DNA from: JAGTVB01 sp964624765
Lineage (GTDB): Bacteria > Pseudomonadota > Gammaproteobacteria > HK1
Assembly (NCBI GenBank): GCA_964624765.1
Contig: CAZUZO010000014.1
Span: forward strand, 1 to 35,654
Length of the DNA stretch: 35,654 nt
Direction: 5' to 3'
The notes below the pieces were generated by a model that was given only the letters and a program-made list of their open reading frames with translations, made no database searches and had not been told where the DNA came from. The position numbers and the translations under genes were made by a program. Positions 1 through 8,322 of the stretch are shown here, one piece after another (the stretch's first letter is position 1; every line of letters begins with the position of its first letter).

Positions 1-52
1 AGCCGCTGCGCAACGCAGCTATGGCAAGCGCAGTAGTTTTTAAAACAGCTTC
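1..52. repeat. Right end of a family 3 MITE-like element, cut by the window edge
   Basis: Positions 1-52 match the right end of the full element at 30651-30867 almost base for base, including the GCTGCGCAACGCAGCT palindrome and the terminal TTTTTAAAACAG. The element ends in ..ACAGCTTC and is followed by TTA (53-55), which fits a TNA target. It lies only 9 bp beyond the recN stop codon. The left part is outside the window. Confidence 0.7.
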
Positions 53-61
53 TTATGCGCT

Positions 62-1735
62 TCAGACGGTATCCAGAAGCTCGCGAGCATGGGCGAGGGT
101 GCGTTCGGTTATCTGTACTCCGCCCATCATCCTGGCGATCTCACGCACCCGGGCTTCTCCGGTCAGCGTCATCAGGTGAGTGTGGGTCATCTTGGCCTGG
201 GTGGATTTGTTGACCTGCAGGTGGTGATGGGCTTGGGAGGCCACTTGGTGGAGATGGGTCAGGCACAACACCTGCCGCTTATTCCCGAGACCGCGCAATG
301 CCTTGCCGATAATCTCCGCGGTACGACCGCCTATCCCGACATCGACTTCGTCGAAAACCAGAGTGGGGACGGCGGTACGCTCGGCGGTGATCGTCTGGAT
401 GGCAAGGGCGATACGCGAAAGTTCACCGCCTGAGGCGACGTCCCCCACCGCCTGAGGGGATTGTCCTGGGTTCGCGCTGACCCTGAATTCAATGTGATCG
501 AGCCCGGAGGGCGACCGACGCTGACCCGGCAGTGGCTGAACCAGGATATCAAATTGTCCGCCCGGCATGCCTAGCTGCTGCATGGTGTCGGTGATCTGTG
601 TGGCCAATTCGGAGGCCGCACTCCGGCGTTTGGCGCTCAACGCAGCCGCGCCGCGCTGGTAGGCACGCAACAGTTCGGCGTGTTCGTCGGCCAGCTTGGT
701 AAGCTGCTTCTCGCCTCCCTCGAGTTGCTGTATCTCGCCGCGTAGTCTCGTGAGCAAATCGTCTAGGCTCTCGGGAAGGGCGCGGTGTTTGCGTGCTAAC
801 TCGTGGATGGCAGACAGACGCGCTTCGACGGCCTGCAAGTGCTCGGGATCCGAGTCGAGGCTTTGCAGGTAATGGCGCAGGGCGCTTGCTCCCTCCTGCA
901 GATGGATGGCGGCGTGGTTTAGGAGTTCAGCGACGTTGTCGAGCCGCCTGTCGTAAGTGCGGATCCCCTCGATGCGTCGAACGGCCGTTTCGATCCGGTC
1001 TAGCGCTGAAGGCTCACCGAGGTCACCGCCGATAGCGGCCGATACCTCTTGGCAGATACCGATCAGCTCTGCAGCGTGGCTCAGCCGGCGCTGTTCTTCG
1101 TCTAGGGCTTCGAGTTCACCCGGCTTCAGATCCAGCTCCTCGATCTCTTTGGCATGAAACCGCAGCAGGGTTAGGTGAGTGTCCCGATCCTTGATGGTAC
1201 CGGAAAGCTGCTGCATGGCACGCTCAACGGTCGCAAGGCGCTGATGGAGCCTTGCGACGTCCTTTAGTAAGTCTTCACCGACAGCGAATGCATCAAGGAT
1301 GTCACGCTGCATCTTCGGCTTTACCAGAGATTGGTGAGCGTGCTGGCCGTGGATGTCCACCAAGTGATTCCCGAGTTCCCGCAGATTTTGTAGGGCAACG
1401 GGTCGATCGTTGATGAAAGCCCGAGATTTTCCATCCCGGGAAACGGTTCGACGGGTGACACACGTTGGGTCGGGGTTCTCCAAGGCGTGGTGTTGCAACC
1501 AGTGTTGCACCGTAGGGATGCCGTCGATCTCGAACACCGCTGCCACTTCGGCCCGCGCGCATCCTGGGCGCACGACGCTGGGGGTGGCACGATCGCCTAC
1601 CGCCAGAGCCAGGGCATCGACCAGGATCGATTTTCCGGCTCCGGTTTCACCTGTCAGGACGGTTAACCCGGGACCGAGGGCCAGATCCAGCTGGTCGACG
1701 ATCGCGAAATCACGGACCAGGAGTTGGCTCAGCAC
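62..1735 (-). CDS. recN: DNA repair protein RecN (SMC-like ATPase)
   Basis: RecN is a cytosolic SMC-family ATPase that acts early in recombinational repair of double-strand breaks. The protein shows the N-terminal Walker A GETGAGKS (about residues 29-36), a long helical, coiled-coil-rich middle, the ABC signature SGGELSRIALA, and Walker B LVFDEVDVGIGG near the C-terminus. The length of 557 residues is normal for the family. I chose the GTG at 1735 because the protein then begins MLSQLLVRDFAIV, the usual RecN N-terminus; a GTG at 1759 would add eight residues. The gene overlaps the 3' end of nadK by a few bases, so the two are probably co-transcribed. No LexA box was identified upstream. Family assignment is certain; only the start is uncertain. 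Confidence 0.97.
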   Translation of the reverse strand: MLSQLLVRDFAIVDQLDLALGPGLTVLTGETGAGKSILVDALALAVGDRATPSVVRPGCARAEVAAVFEIDGIPTVQHWLQHHALENPDPTCVTRRTVSRDGKSRAFINDRPVALQNLRELGNHLVDIHGQHAHQSLVKPKMQRDILDAFAVGEDLLKDVARLHQRLATVERAMQQLSGTIKDRDTHLTLLRFHAKEIEELDLKPGELEALDEEQRRLSHAAELIGICQEVSAAIGGDLGEPSALDRIETAVRRIEGIRTYDRRLDNVAELLNHAAIHLQEGASALRHYLQSLDSDPEHLQAVEARLSAIHELARKHRALPESLDDLLTRLRGEIQQLEGGEKQLTKLADEHAELLRAYQRGAAALSAKRRSAASELATQITDTMQQLGMPGGQFDILVQPLPGQRRSPSGLDHIEFRVSANPGQSPQAVGDVASGGELSRIALAIQTITAERTAVPTLVFDEVDVGIGGRTAEIIGKALRGLGNKRQVLCLTHLHQVASQAHHHLQVNKSTQAKMTHTHLMTLTGEARVREIARMMGGVQITERTLAHARELLDTV

Positions 1736-2616
1736 TGGCGCTGTCCCAGGGAATTCCACCCGAGTTTCGACCGCAGCGTGGCAAAATAATCATAACTGGG
1801 AGGATGGATTAAGCGTAACCGCCGCGGCTTCTTTTCGATGATCACGCGGTCGCCGGGCAGTAGTTCTAGAGCCGTTTGGCCATCACAGGTCAGCTGGCCT
1901 TCTGCCCGGTCTCCCGGGCCCAGGATGATCTGAATTCGACTGTCCCTGTCGACCACCAGAGGGCGATTGGTCAGCGTGTGGGGGCAGATGGGAACCAATA
2001 CGATGGCATTAAGGCGTGGATGGAGGATGGGACCGCCTCCCGCGAGGGCGTAGGCGGTCGAGCCGGTTGGCGTCGATACGATCAAGCCGTCGGAGCGCTG
2101 ACGGTAGACCAGATGGCCATCAATATAGGTATCGAACTCAATGAGGCGGGCGATGTTGCATTTGTGTACCACAACGTCATTCAGCGCGGTTGCCTCGAAC
2201 GCCTTGGCCTTCTCCCGTACGATCCAAGTTTGCAAGAGAAAACGCCGTTCTTCCTGGAAATGACCGGCCAAGATAGCGTCGAGGGGTTCGGATAGCTCCA
2301 GAGGATTGAGGTCGGTCAGGAAGCCAAGATAGGCGACGTTGATGCCAAGCAGAGGCACGTCGTAGTCGACGAGGGAGCGGGCCGCGCTGAGAAAGGTTCC
2401 ATCGCCTCCGATGACGATAACGAGCTGGCACGTTTGTCCGATGGTGTCCCGATCCGAACGACGGATACCCGTTGTGCCATGCCCCGACACGGTGTCCGAC
2501 TCGATGGCGATGTCGATGGACTGGGCTTGGAGGTAAGCGATGAGTCGATCCAGAGTGCCCACTACCCGTTCGTCGCCGTGTTTAACGATTATTCCAATCC
2601 GCTGAAACACGCGCAC
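1729..2616 (-). CDS. nadK: NAD kinase
   Basis: NadK phosphorylates NAD to NADP using ATP in the cytosol. The sequence has the diagnostic GGDG motif (VIGGDGTFLSAAR, about residues 68-80), the conserved TDL stretch (LGFLTDLNPLE), the NE/ND region (TALNDVVVHK) and the glycine-rich SDGLIVSTPTGSTAYALAGGGP motif region that binds the nucleotide. The C-terminus ends in the typical FATLRSKLGW. With the GTG at 2616 the protein is 295 residues, matching the family. An in-frame extension upstream to 2676 exists but adds 20 residues unlike NadK. Another GTG two codons inside (2610) is an alternative start. It lies upstream of recN on the same strand, a common gammaproteobacterial pair, and is divergent from hrcA. 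Confidence 0.96.
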   Translation of the reverse strand: MRVFQRIGIIVKHGDERVVGTLDRLIAYLQAQSIDIAIESDTVSGHGTTGIRRSDRDTIGQTCQLVIVIGGDGTFLSAARSLVDYDVPLLGINVAYLGFLTDLNPLELSEPLDAILAGHFQEERRFLLQTWIVREKAKAFEATALNDVVVHKCNIARLIEFDTYIDGHLVYRQRSDGLIVSTPTGSTAYALAGGGPILHPRLNAIVLVPICPHTLTNRPLVVDRDSRIQIILGPGDRAEGQLTCDGQTALELLPGDRVIIEKKPRRLRLIHPPSYDYFATLRSKLGWNSLGQRQC

Positions 2617-2937
2617 GATCCCATTTCGGTAGTTAGCCTTTCGTCTCAAGTTAGCATGCCAGCACAGGTCCGCCAACTCCAGGACGAGGATAGCTTGCTT
2701 CGGAGGGGCCTTTTATCTGAGCGCCATGACCGGTCGGTACGAGAAGGCAGCGATGGCTGCCCTAGGCAAAGAGTGGGGCTGTCGTCGCCGCTTAACGGAT
2801 GAACCGATCGCGAGGATCCTAATCGAACCGTGGCCGGACGGGCAACGGTGGAGCTGCCGCACTCTGACGCCATGCAAGCGGCTTTGCGCGGGAAAAGACA
2901 GAATGCTAAATTTTCACGACGCAGTTGAGGTGGAACC
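2617..2937. other. Divergent intergenic region nadK / hrcA
   Basis: This 321-bp stretch separates divergent nadK and hrcA and must hold the promoters for both. Short ORFs cross it on both strands but none has a recognisable protein or convincing start. A GAGGTGG ribosome-binding site lies just before the hrcA ATG. No CIRCE inverted repeat (the usual HrcA operator) is visible here. I see no RNA gene or repeat. Confidence 0.6.
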
Positions 2938-3996
2938 ATGCGAATGGCCGGTACGGTCAAAGATCTAGCGCTCAACGAACGCTCGCAACACCTGCTCAAG
3001 GTGCTTGTCGATCGCTACATTCGAGAAGGTCAACCGGTCGGATCCCGAGTCTTGGCTCGTGAGTCTGGATTGGAACTGAGTCCGGCAACGGTTCGCAGCA
3101 TCATGGCCGACCTTGAAGAGATGGGGCTGTTGACGTCTCCTCATACGTCGGCTGGCCGCGTTCCCACCGTGCTAGGCTACCGCTTTTTTGTGGATGGCCT
3201 GTTGCGCACCGAGCCACCTCAGAGGCAGGATGTGTATCGGCTGCGCTCGCGGCTGTTACCGGACCAGGATCCCGAGGTACTCATTGAAACCGCCTCGCAG
3301 CTGCTATCCGACCTGACTCACCTCGCAGGTATCGTCATGCTTCCTCGCCAGGACAACATGGCGTTGCGACAGGTCGAGTTCTTGCCGTTGTCCAATCAGC
3401 GGGTGCTGGTGATTCTGGTCGTGAATGAACGGCAGGTTCAGAATCGTATTATTCGCACCGAGCGGCCCTATACTCCCAGCGACCTCGAACAAGCGGCGAA
3501 TTACCTCAATGCCAACTTCGCAGGCACAGATCTAGCGGCAGCGCGTGCCCAGCTATTAGAAGAGATGCAGGATACCCAAGCCGACGTGGATGCCATGATG
3601 GTGGCGGCCATGGAAATCGCAGAGAAAGGGTTCGTGACCGAGCGTGAACAAAGCGACATGGTCGTCGCCGGGCAGATTAACCTCATGGAATATGGCGATC
3701 TCGGTGGAGTCGAGAAGTTGCGCCATTTATTCGAGGCCTTCGATCATAAACGCGATATACTGCATCTGCTGGACCAATCGCTCACGGCCAGGGGGGTGCA
3801 GATATTTATCGGGGAGGAGTCCGGTTATAAGGCGCTCGGATACTGTAGCGTCGTCACCTCACCCTACCAAGTCGATGGCCGACGCGTCAGCGTGCTGGGC
3901 GTGATCGGTCCGACTCGCATGCCCTACGAGCGGGTAATTCCACTCGTGGCGGTTACCGCCAAGCTGTTGGGCGCGGCCTTGAACCAGCGCCATTAG
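2938..3996 (+). CDS. hrcA: Heat-inducible transcription repressor HrcA
   Basis: HrcA represses class I heat-shock genes by binding CIRCE operators, with GroEL modulating its activity. The 352-residue protein has an N-terminal winged-helix domain (RSQHLLKVLVDRYIREGQPVGS start, then LSPATVRSIMADLEEMGLL and HTSAGRVPT, about residues 15-75), followed by the GAF-like and dimerisation regions ending in GVIGPTRMPYERVIPLV, typical of the family. The ATG at 2938 is preceded by GAGGTGG at good spacing; an ATG two codons later is also possible. It heads the grpE-dnaK-dnaJ cluster, the standard order. No CIRCE site was found anywhere in the window, so its targets (usually groESL) are probably elsewhere. 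Confidence 0.97.
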   Translation: MRMAGTVKDLALNERSQHLLKVLVDRYIREGQPVGSRVLARESGLELSPATVRSIMADLEEMGLLTSPHTSAGRVPTVLGYRFFVDGLLRTEPPQRQDVYRLRSRLLPDQDPEVLIETASQLLSDLTHLAGIVMLPRQDNMALRQVEFLPLSNQRVLVILVVNERQVQNRIIRTERPYTPSDLEQAANYLNANFAGTDLAAARAQLLEEMQDTQADVDAMMVAAMEIAEKGFVTEREQSDMVVAGQINLMEYGDLGGVEKLRHLFEAFDHKRDILHLLDQSLTARGVQIFIGEESGYKALGYCSVVTSPYQVDGRRVSVLGVIGPTRMPYERVIPLVAVTAKLLGAALNQRH

Positions 3997-4344
3997 TCCC
4001 CATATCCTGTCATAGAACATCCTATCAGACAGAGGTGGGCGCCGGTCCTGCAGGCAAACGGGGGACCGGAACGGGAGGCTCAGTAGTTCTGTCTGTTTTT
4101 TGACAGGTGTCATGGTGATCGTTTCATGGGAGTGGCTCCTCGGAGCGTGGGATCGGCGTCTAAGCCGACAGCGACGTGTTCACGGCGCCTTGCGCTAACG
4201 AGTCGGGTGCCCCCGGGCCAATAGGTAAGGAAATCGCTGAAACGATGGCCGACGCCTATGGACATCACTCACATCACAGGTCAGGCAAGCGCCAGCTCGC
4301 GCGCACTTGGTCTAGTAGGTCTAGATAGCTTCTCAAGGTGACAT
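3997..4344. other. Intergenic region hrcA-grpE with structured segments
   Basis: This 348-bp gap holds the long-range hairpin described at 4026-4101 and a smaller TCGGC/GCCGA stem near 4150. No ORF of convincing coding character was found. A possible weak sigma-32-like pair (CTGAAA near 4237 and CCTATG about 12 bp later) was seen, but it is much poorer than the dnaK promoter and I do not call it. An AAGGTG ribosome-binding site precedes the grpE ATG. Confidence 0.5.
4026..4101 (+). terminator. Candidate terminator or structured RNA after hrcA
   Basis: CAGACAGA (4026-4033) pairs perfectly with TCTGTCTG (4088-4095), which is followed at once by six T. Inside the loop, CCGGTCC (4042-4048) pairs with GGACCGG (4063-4069). 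The outer arm followed by a T-run resembles an intrinsic terminator with a large branched loop. TCTGTCTG can alternatively pair with the GACAG that follows the T-run. A terminator, an attenuator or a processed small RNA are all possible. Confidence 0.4.
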
Positions 4345-5061
4345 ATGACTAAGGAGCAGCAGACAGTAGCGAAGACGGGTGTACATCAATCTGCCCGGCA
4401 AGATGTCGACGACGGGGCAATTCTTGACTCGACGGCGCAACATCAGCAAGGCGATGAACGTCAGGACTCGCGGGTTGAATCGCAGGGGGAACGGGGGCAA
4501 GGGAGTGAGCCCGAGGTTGGGAAAAACGCTGAAGCTCCCTCCCCGGAACCCCAGGCTGTGGAAGAGCCGGAACGGCCGGGTGAGGCCCCAGAGTCGTTGG
4601 AAGAGGTCATGCAAGCGCTTGAGGCGACCAAGCGCAAGGCAGAGGAGCATTGGAATGCTTTTCTACGCTCTCAAGCTGAGTTGGAAAACCTTCGCAGGCG
4701 TTCAGCGAGGGAAGTGGAGAATGCTCGCAAGTACGGTCTGGATCGATTTGTTGCGGAGCTGTTACCGGTAAAAGACAGCCTGGAACTGGGCGTGGCGGCC
4801 GCCCAGGATGACTCGGTCTCGTTGGTATCGGTGCGCGAGGGTATGGATCTGACACTCAAAATGCTCAAGACCGCGATGGAGAAGTTCGGTATCGAAGAGG
4901 TGGCACCGCAGAACGAGCCATTCAATCCAGAAGTGCATGAAGCGATGTCTGTTCAGGAGACCGACAAGGTGCCTTCCGGAACGGTGTTAACGCTGGTGCA
5001 AAAGGGATACCTGCTCAATGGCAGGCTAGTGCGACCTGCCATGGTGATCGTAGCAAAATAA
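4345..5061 (+). CDS. grpE: Nucleotide exchange factor GrpE
   Basis: GrpE is the nucleotide exchange factor that releases ADP from DnaK during the chaperone cycle. The 238-residue protein contains the long helical dimerisation region (EATKRKAEEHWNAFLRSQ.. with ELENLRRR, about residues 90-130) and the C-terminal beta domain with the conserved FNPEVHEAMS and GYLLNGRLVRPAMV. It is longer than the roughly 200 residues usual for enterobacterial GrpE because of a charged, low-complexity N-terminal tail of about 75 residues rich in Glu, Gln and Pro. That tail is likely disordered. The ATG at 4345 follows AAGGTGACAT. It lies between hrcA and dnaK in the normal order. Confidence 0.97.
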   Translation: MTKEQQTVAKTGVHQSARQDVDDGAILDSTAQHQQGDERQDSRVESQGERGQGSEPEVGKNAEAPSPEPQAVEEPERPGEAPESLEEVMQALEATKRKAEEHWNAFLRSQAELENLRRRSAREVENARKYGLDRFVAELLPVKDSLELGVAAAQDDSVSLVSVREGMDLTLKMLKTAMEKFGIEEVAPQNEPFNPEVHEAMSVQETDKVPSGTVLTLVQKGYLLNGRLVRPAMVIVAK

Positions 5062-5083
5062 TGGACGCCTACCTCCGATGGGG

Positions 5084-5111
5084 GTTGAAACGACTGGTTC
5101 CGGCCCAATAT
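5084..5111 (+). promoter_or_regulatory. Sigma-32 (heat-shock) type promoter before dnaK
   Basis: GTTGAAA (5084-5090), a 13-bp spacer and CCCAATAT (5104-5111) match the RpoH consensus CTTGAAA / CCCCATNT at the expected spacing. It lies about 68 bp before the dnaK ATG, in the grpE-dnaK gap. This would give dnaK (and possibly dnaJ) heat induction independent of hrcA-grpE transcription. Called by consensus only. Confidence 0.75.
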
Positions 5112-5178
5112 TCCCGTGAGGAGGCGGGTATTTCGGTTCATAGAATTGCGTTCGCAAAGCGCAGCGGAGACGTAAGCA

Positions 5179-7107
5179 ATGGGAAAGGTTATCGGCATTG
5201 ATTTAGGTACGACCAACTCTTGTGTTGCCGTCATGGAGGGCGGTAAACCTCGAGTTATCGAGAACAGTGAGGGCGATCGGACCACTCCCTCGATCGTGGC
5301 GTTTACCAAGGATGGGGAGATCTTGGTGGGGCAGTCGGCAAAGCGACAAGCCATTACCAACCCACACAACACGCTGTTTGCGATCAAACGACTCATCGGG
5401 CGTCGTTTTCGTGACGACGTTGTCCAGCGCGACATCAAGATGGTGCCGTACAAGATCGTCCAGGCAGACAACGGCGACGCCTGGGTGGATGCCGGCGGCA
5501 AGAAAATGGCACCCCCGGAGATCTCGGCGCGGGTGCTCATGAAGATGAAGAAGACGGCCGAGGATTATCTCGGCGAAGCGGTGACCGAGGCCGTTATTAC
5601 GGTTCCTGCCTACTTCAACGACTCCCAGCGCCAGGCCACGAAAGATGGTGGCCGGATCGCGGGTCTGGATGTCAAACGGATCATCAACGAGCCGACCGCT
5701 GCGGCACTCGCTTACGGCATGGACAAGAAACGTGGCGACGTCAAAATTGCGGTGTACGACCTCGGTGGCGGCACCTTCGACATCTCGATCATCGAGATCG
5801 CCGAGGTCGAGGGCGAGCACCAGTTCGAAGTGCTCTCCACTAATGGCGATACCTTCTTGGGTGGCGAGGACTTTGACCTTCGCATCATGGATTATTTGGC
5901 CGATGAGTTTAAACGCGACAGCGGCATCGACCTGCATAACGATCCCCTGGCTTTACAACGCCTCAAGGATGCCGCGGAGAAGGCCAAGATCGAGCTTTCG
6001 TCGAGCCACCAGACGGAGATCAACCTGCCCTACATCACCGCCGATGCGAGCGGCCCGAAGCACCTGAATATCAGGCTCACCCGCGCCAAGCTTGAATCCC
6101 TGGTGGAGGACCTGATAGCGAAGACCATCGATCCGTGCCGTATCGCCCTGAAGGATGCGAAGCTCAGTGCTTCGGATGTCTCGGATGTGATCTTGGTGGG
6201 TGGCCAGACGCGCATGCCGAAGGTTCAGGAAATGGTCAAGGATATCTTTGGCAAGGAACCGCGCAAGGACGTCAATCCAGACGAAGCGGTGGCCGTCGGC
6301 GCAGCAATCCAGGCCGGTGTGCTGGCGGGGGAAGTCAAAGATGTGCTGCTTCTGGATGTCACCCCCCTATCGCTTGGCATCGAGACCCTCGGTGGGGTCA
6401 TGACCAAGATCATCGAAAAGAACACCACCATCCCAACCAAGGCCTCGCAGATTTTCTCTACTGCAGAGGATAGTCAGCGCGCGGTAACGGTGCATGTGCT
6501 GCAGGGTGAGCGGGAAATGGCTTCGGCCAACAAGTCGCTGGGGCGTTTCGATCTCACCGATATTCCTCCGGCACCGCGCGGCGTGCCCCAGATCGAGGTC
6601 ACCTTCGACATCGATGCCAACGGCATTTTGCATGTGTCAGCGAAGGACAAGGCGACGGGTAAGGAGCAATCTATCGTCATTCGCGCTTCGTCGGGCCTGG
6701 CTGAAGACGAGATCCAGCGGATGGTGCGGGATGCAGAATCGCATGCCGACGAGGATCGGCGATTTCATGAGCTGGTGGAGGCGCGCAATCAGGCTGACAA
6801 CCTTATCCACGCGACCAATAAGTCGTTGCGCGACCTCGGTGATAAGGTGGAAGCCCAAGAGAAACAGGAGATCGAAGGCGCCATTGCCTCGCTACAGGAA
6901 GCGATGAAGGGCGACAACAAGGACGAGATACAGTCTAAGACCAACCGGCTCGCCGAGCTTTCTGGCAGACTGGCGGAGCGGGTCTACAAGCAGAGCGCGC
7001 AAACTGGAGAAGAGCCCAGGAGGGAGTCGGGAACGCAAGGCAAGACCGCCGGCGGGGAGGACGTCGTGGATGCCGAGTTTGAAGAGGTCAACGAGAACAA
7101 GAAGTGA
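5179..7107 (+). CDS. dnaK: Molecular chaperone DnaK (Hsp70)
   Basis: DnaK is the ATP-dependent Hsp70 chaperone that folds and rescues cytosolic proteins with DnaJ and GrpE. The 642-residue product is full length. It shows the phosphate loop IDLGTTNSCVAVMEG at the N-terminus, EPTAAALAYG and DLGGGTFDISI in the nucleotide-binding domain, the hydrophobic linker DVLLLDVTPLSLG (about residue 390), the substrate-binding domain with GVPQIEVTFDIDANGI, and a C-terminal lid ending in a charged tail with EFEEV. The ATG at 5179 follows GGAG at suitable spacing. A sigma-32-like promoter lies upstream and a hairpin lies downstream before dnaJ, a common arrangement that yields more DnaK than DnaJ. Confidence 0.99.
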   Translation: MGKVIGIDLGTTNSCVAVMEGGKPRVIENSEGDRTTPSIVAFTKDGEILVGQSAKRQAITNPHNTLFAIKRLIGRRFRDDVVQRDIKMVPYKIVQADNGDAWVDAGGKKMAPPEISARVLMKMKKTAEDYLGEAVTEAVITVPAYFNDSQRQATKDGGRIAGLDVKRIINEPTAAALAYGMDKKRGDVKIAVYDLGGGTFDISIIEIAEVEGEHQFEVLSTNGDTFLGGEDFDLRIMDYLADEFKRDSGIDLHNDPLALQRLKDAAEKAKIELSSSHQTEINLPYITADASGPKHLNIRLTRAKLESLVEDLIAKTIDPCRIALKDAKLSASDVSDVILVGGQTRMPKVQEMVKDIFGKEPRKDVNPDEAVAVGAAIQAGVLAGEVKDVLLLDVTPLSLGIETLGGVMTKIIEKNTTIPTKASQIFSTAEDSQRAVTVHVLQGEREMASANKSLGRFDLTDIPPAPRGVPQIEVTFDIDANGILHVSAKDKATGKEQSIVIRASSGLAEDEIQRMVRDAESHADEDRRFHELVEARNQADNLIHATNKSLRDLGDKVEAQEKQEIEGAIASLQEAMKGDNKDEIQSKTNRLAELSGRLAERVYKQSAQTGEEPRRESGTQGKTAGGEDVVDAEFEEVNENKK

Positions 7108-7135
7108 GATGAGGCAGCGGTTTGTGTGCACTAGG

Positions 7136-7170
7136 GGCGTGGAGCGAAGCGTTCCGCGCCTTTGTCTTTT
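7136..7170 (+). terminator. Hairpin with T-rich tail between dnaK and dnaJ
   Basis: GGCGTGGAGCG (7136-7146) and CGTTCCGCGCC (7150-7160) form an 11-bp stem with two G-T wobbles and a 3-nt loop, followed by TTTGTCTTTT. This looks like an intrinsic, probably partial, terminator that would lower dnaJ expression relative to dnaK. Confidence 0.65.
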
Positions 7171-7185
7171 GTAGGCGAGACAGCC

Positions 7186-8322
7186 ATGGCGAAACGGGAT
7201 TATTACGAAGTGCTAGGCGTGGCGAGAAACGCCAGTGAGAGCGATATCAAGAAATCCTACCGGCGTCACGCCATGAAGTACCATCCTGACCGCAATCCAA
7301 ACGATCGAGAGGCGGAAGAACGCTTCAAGGAATGCAAGGAAGCCTACGAGGTGCTCACCGACGCCCGCAAGCGTGCCGCCTATGATCAATTCGGTCATGC
7401 CGGTGTGGAGGCTGGGGTCGGCGCTGCGGCGGGCGGATTCGGTGGTTTCGGCGCAGGGGGCATTCGAGACGTCTTCGACGAGGTGTTTGGGGACATCTTC
7501 GGCGGGCGTGCCGGTGGTCGGACGGTCTATAGAGGCGCCGATCTCAGGTATGGCTTAGAGCTCAGCCTAGAAGAGGCTGTGTTAGGAACCTCCGCGCGCA
7601 TCAGAGTGCCAACCCGGGTACAGTGCCCAGAGTGCGGTGGCAGCGGTGCGCGCAAGGGGACCAGTCCGGTGACGTGCACGACCTGTCACGGTCGTGGTCA
7701 GGTGCGATTGCAGCAGGGCTTTTTTTCCATTCAGCAAACCTGCCCGACCTGCCGTGGCACAGGAAAAATCATCCTCGATCCATGTAAAGAGTGCCGAGGG
7801 GCAGGTAGCGTTCGGCGCGAGAAAGACCTTTCCGTGAAAGTGCCGGCAGGAGTCGATAACGGGGATCGGATCCGCTTGGCCGGCGAGGGTGAACGAAGCG
7901 ACAATGGAGGACCGCCCGGCGATCTGTATGTGGAAGTGCAGGTCAAGGAACACCCCATCTTCACGCGCGAGGGAACGCACTTGTATTGTGAGGTTCCCAT
8001 CAGCTTTGTGACGGCGGCCCTGGGTGGGGAGCTGGAGGTGCCCACCCTTGACGATCGAGTGACGATCCGGATTCCGCCGGAGACTCAGACGGGCAAGCTG
8101 TTTCGACTGCGGGGCAAGGGGGTCGGATCCGTACGAGATGGTAGCGTTGGAGATCTCATCTGCCGCGTGGTTGTAGAGACTCCCATTCACCTGACCCATC
8201 GCCAAAAAGACCTGTTGCGTGAGTTCGAGCAGTCGATGTCAGAAGGTGGCGACAAGCACAGTCCGAAGGCGACTTCCTGGTTCGATAGTGTGAAGCGCTT
8301 CTTCGAGGGCATCAAGTCGTGA
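7186..8322 (+). CDS. dnaJ: Co-chaperone DnaJ (Hsp40)
   Basis: DnaJ delivers unfolded substrates to DnaK and stimulates its ATPase. The 378-residue protein has the complete type I layout: J domain with the HPD triad (KYHPDRNPND, about residues 32-41), a glycine/phenylalanine-rich linker, four zinc-binding repeats (CPECGGSG, CTTCHGRG, CPTCRGTG, CKECRGAG) and the C-terminal substrate domain with GDLYVEVQVKEHPIF. I chose the ATG at 7186 because it gives the canonical MAKRDYYEVLGV; an in-frame upstream start at 7162 would add eight unlikely residues. The stop overlaps the dapB start. Confidence 0.98.
   Translation: MAKRDYYEVLGVARNASESDIKKSYRRHAMKYHPDRNPNDREAEERFKECKEAYEVLTDARKRAAYDQFGHAGVEAGVGAAAGGFGGFGAGGIRDVFDEVFGDIFGGRAGGRTVYRGADLRYGLELSLEEAVLGTSARIRVPTRVQCPECGGSGARKGTSPVTCTTCHGRGQVRLQQGFFSIQQTCPTCRGTGKIILDPCKECRGAGSVRREKDLSVKVPAGVDNGDRIRLAGEGERSDNGGPPGDLYVEVQVKEHPIFTREGTHLYCEVPISFVTAALGGELEVPTLDDRVTIRIPPETQTGKLFRLRGKGVGSVRDGSVGDLICRVVVETPIHLTHRQKDLLREFEQSMSEGGDKHSPKATSWFDSVKRFFEGIKS

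Noticed and set aside
2726..2968. An 80-codon ORF upstream of and overlapping hrcA
   Set aside because: It has no recognisable motif, runs into the well-supported hrcA start in another frame, and shows no convincing ribosome-binding site.
4230..4260. Possible sigma-32 promoter before grpE
   Set aside because: The -10 match is poor and the spacing is short compared with the clear promoter before dnaK.
5203..5937. Long antisense ORF (244 codons) opposite dnaK
   Set aside because: dnaK is certain in the other strand; long antisense frames are common in GC-rich, codon-biased genes.
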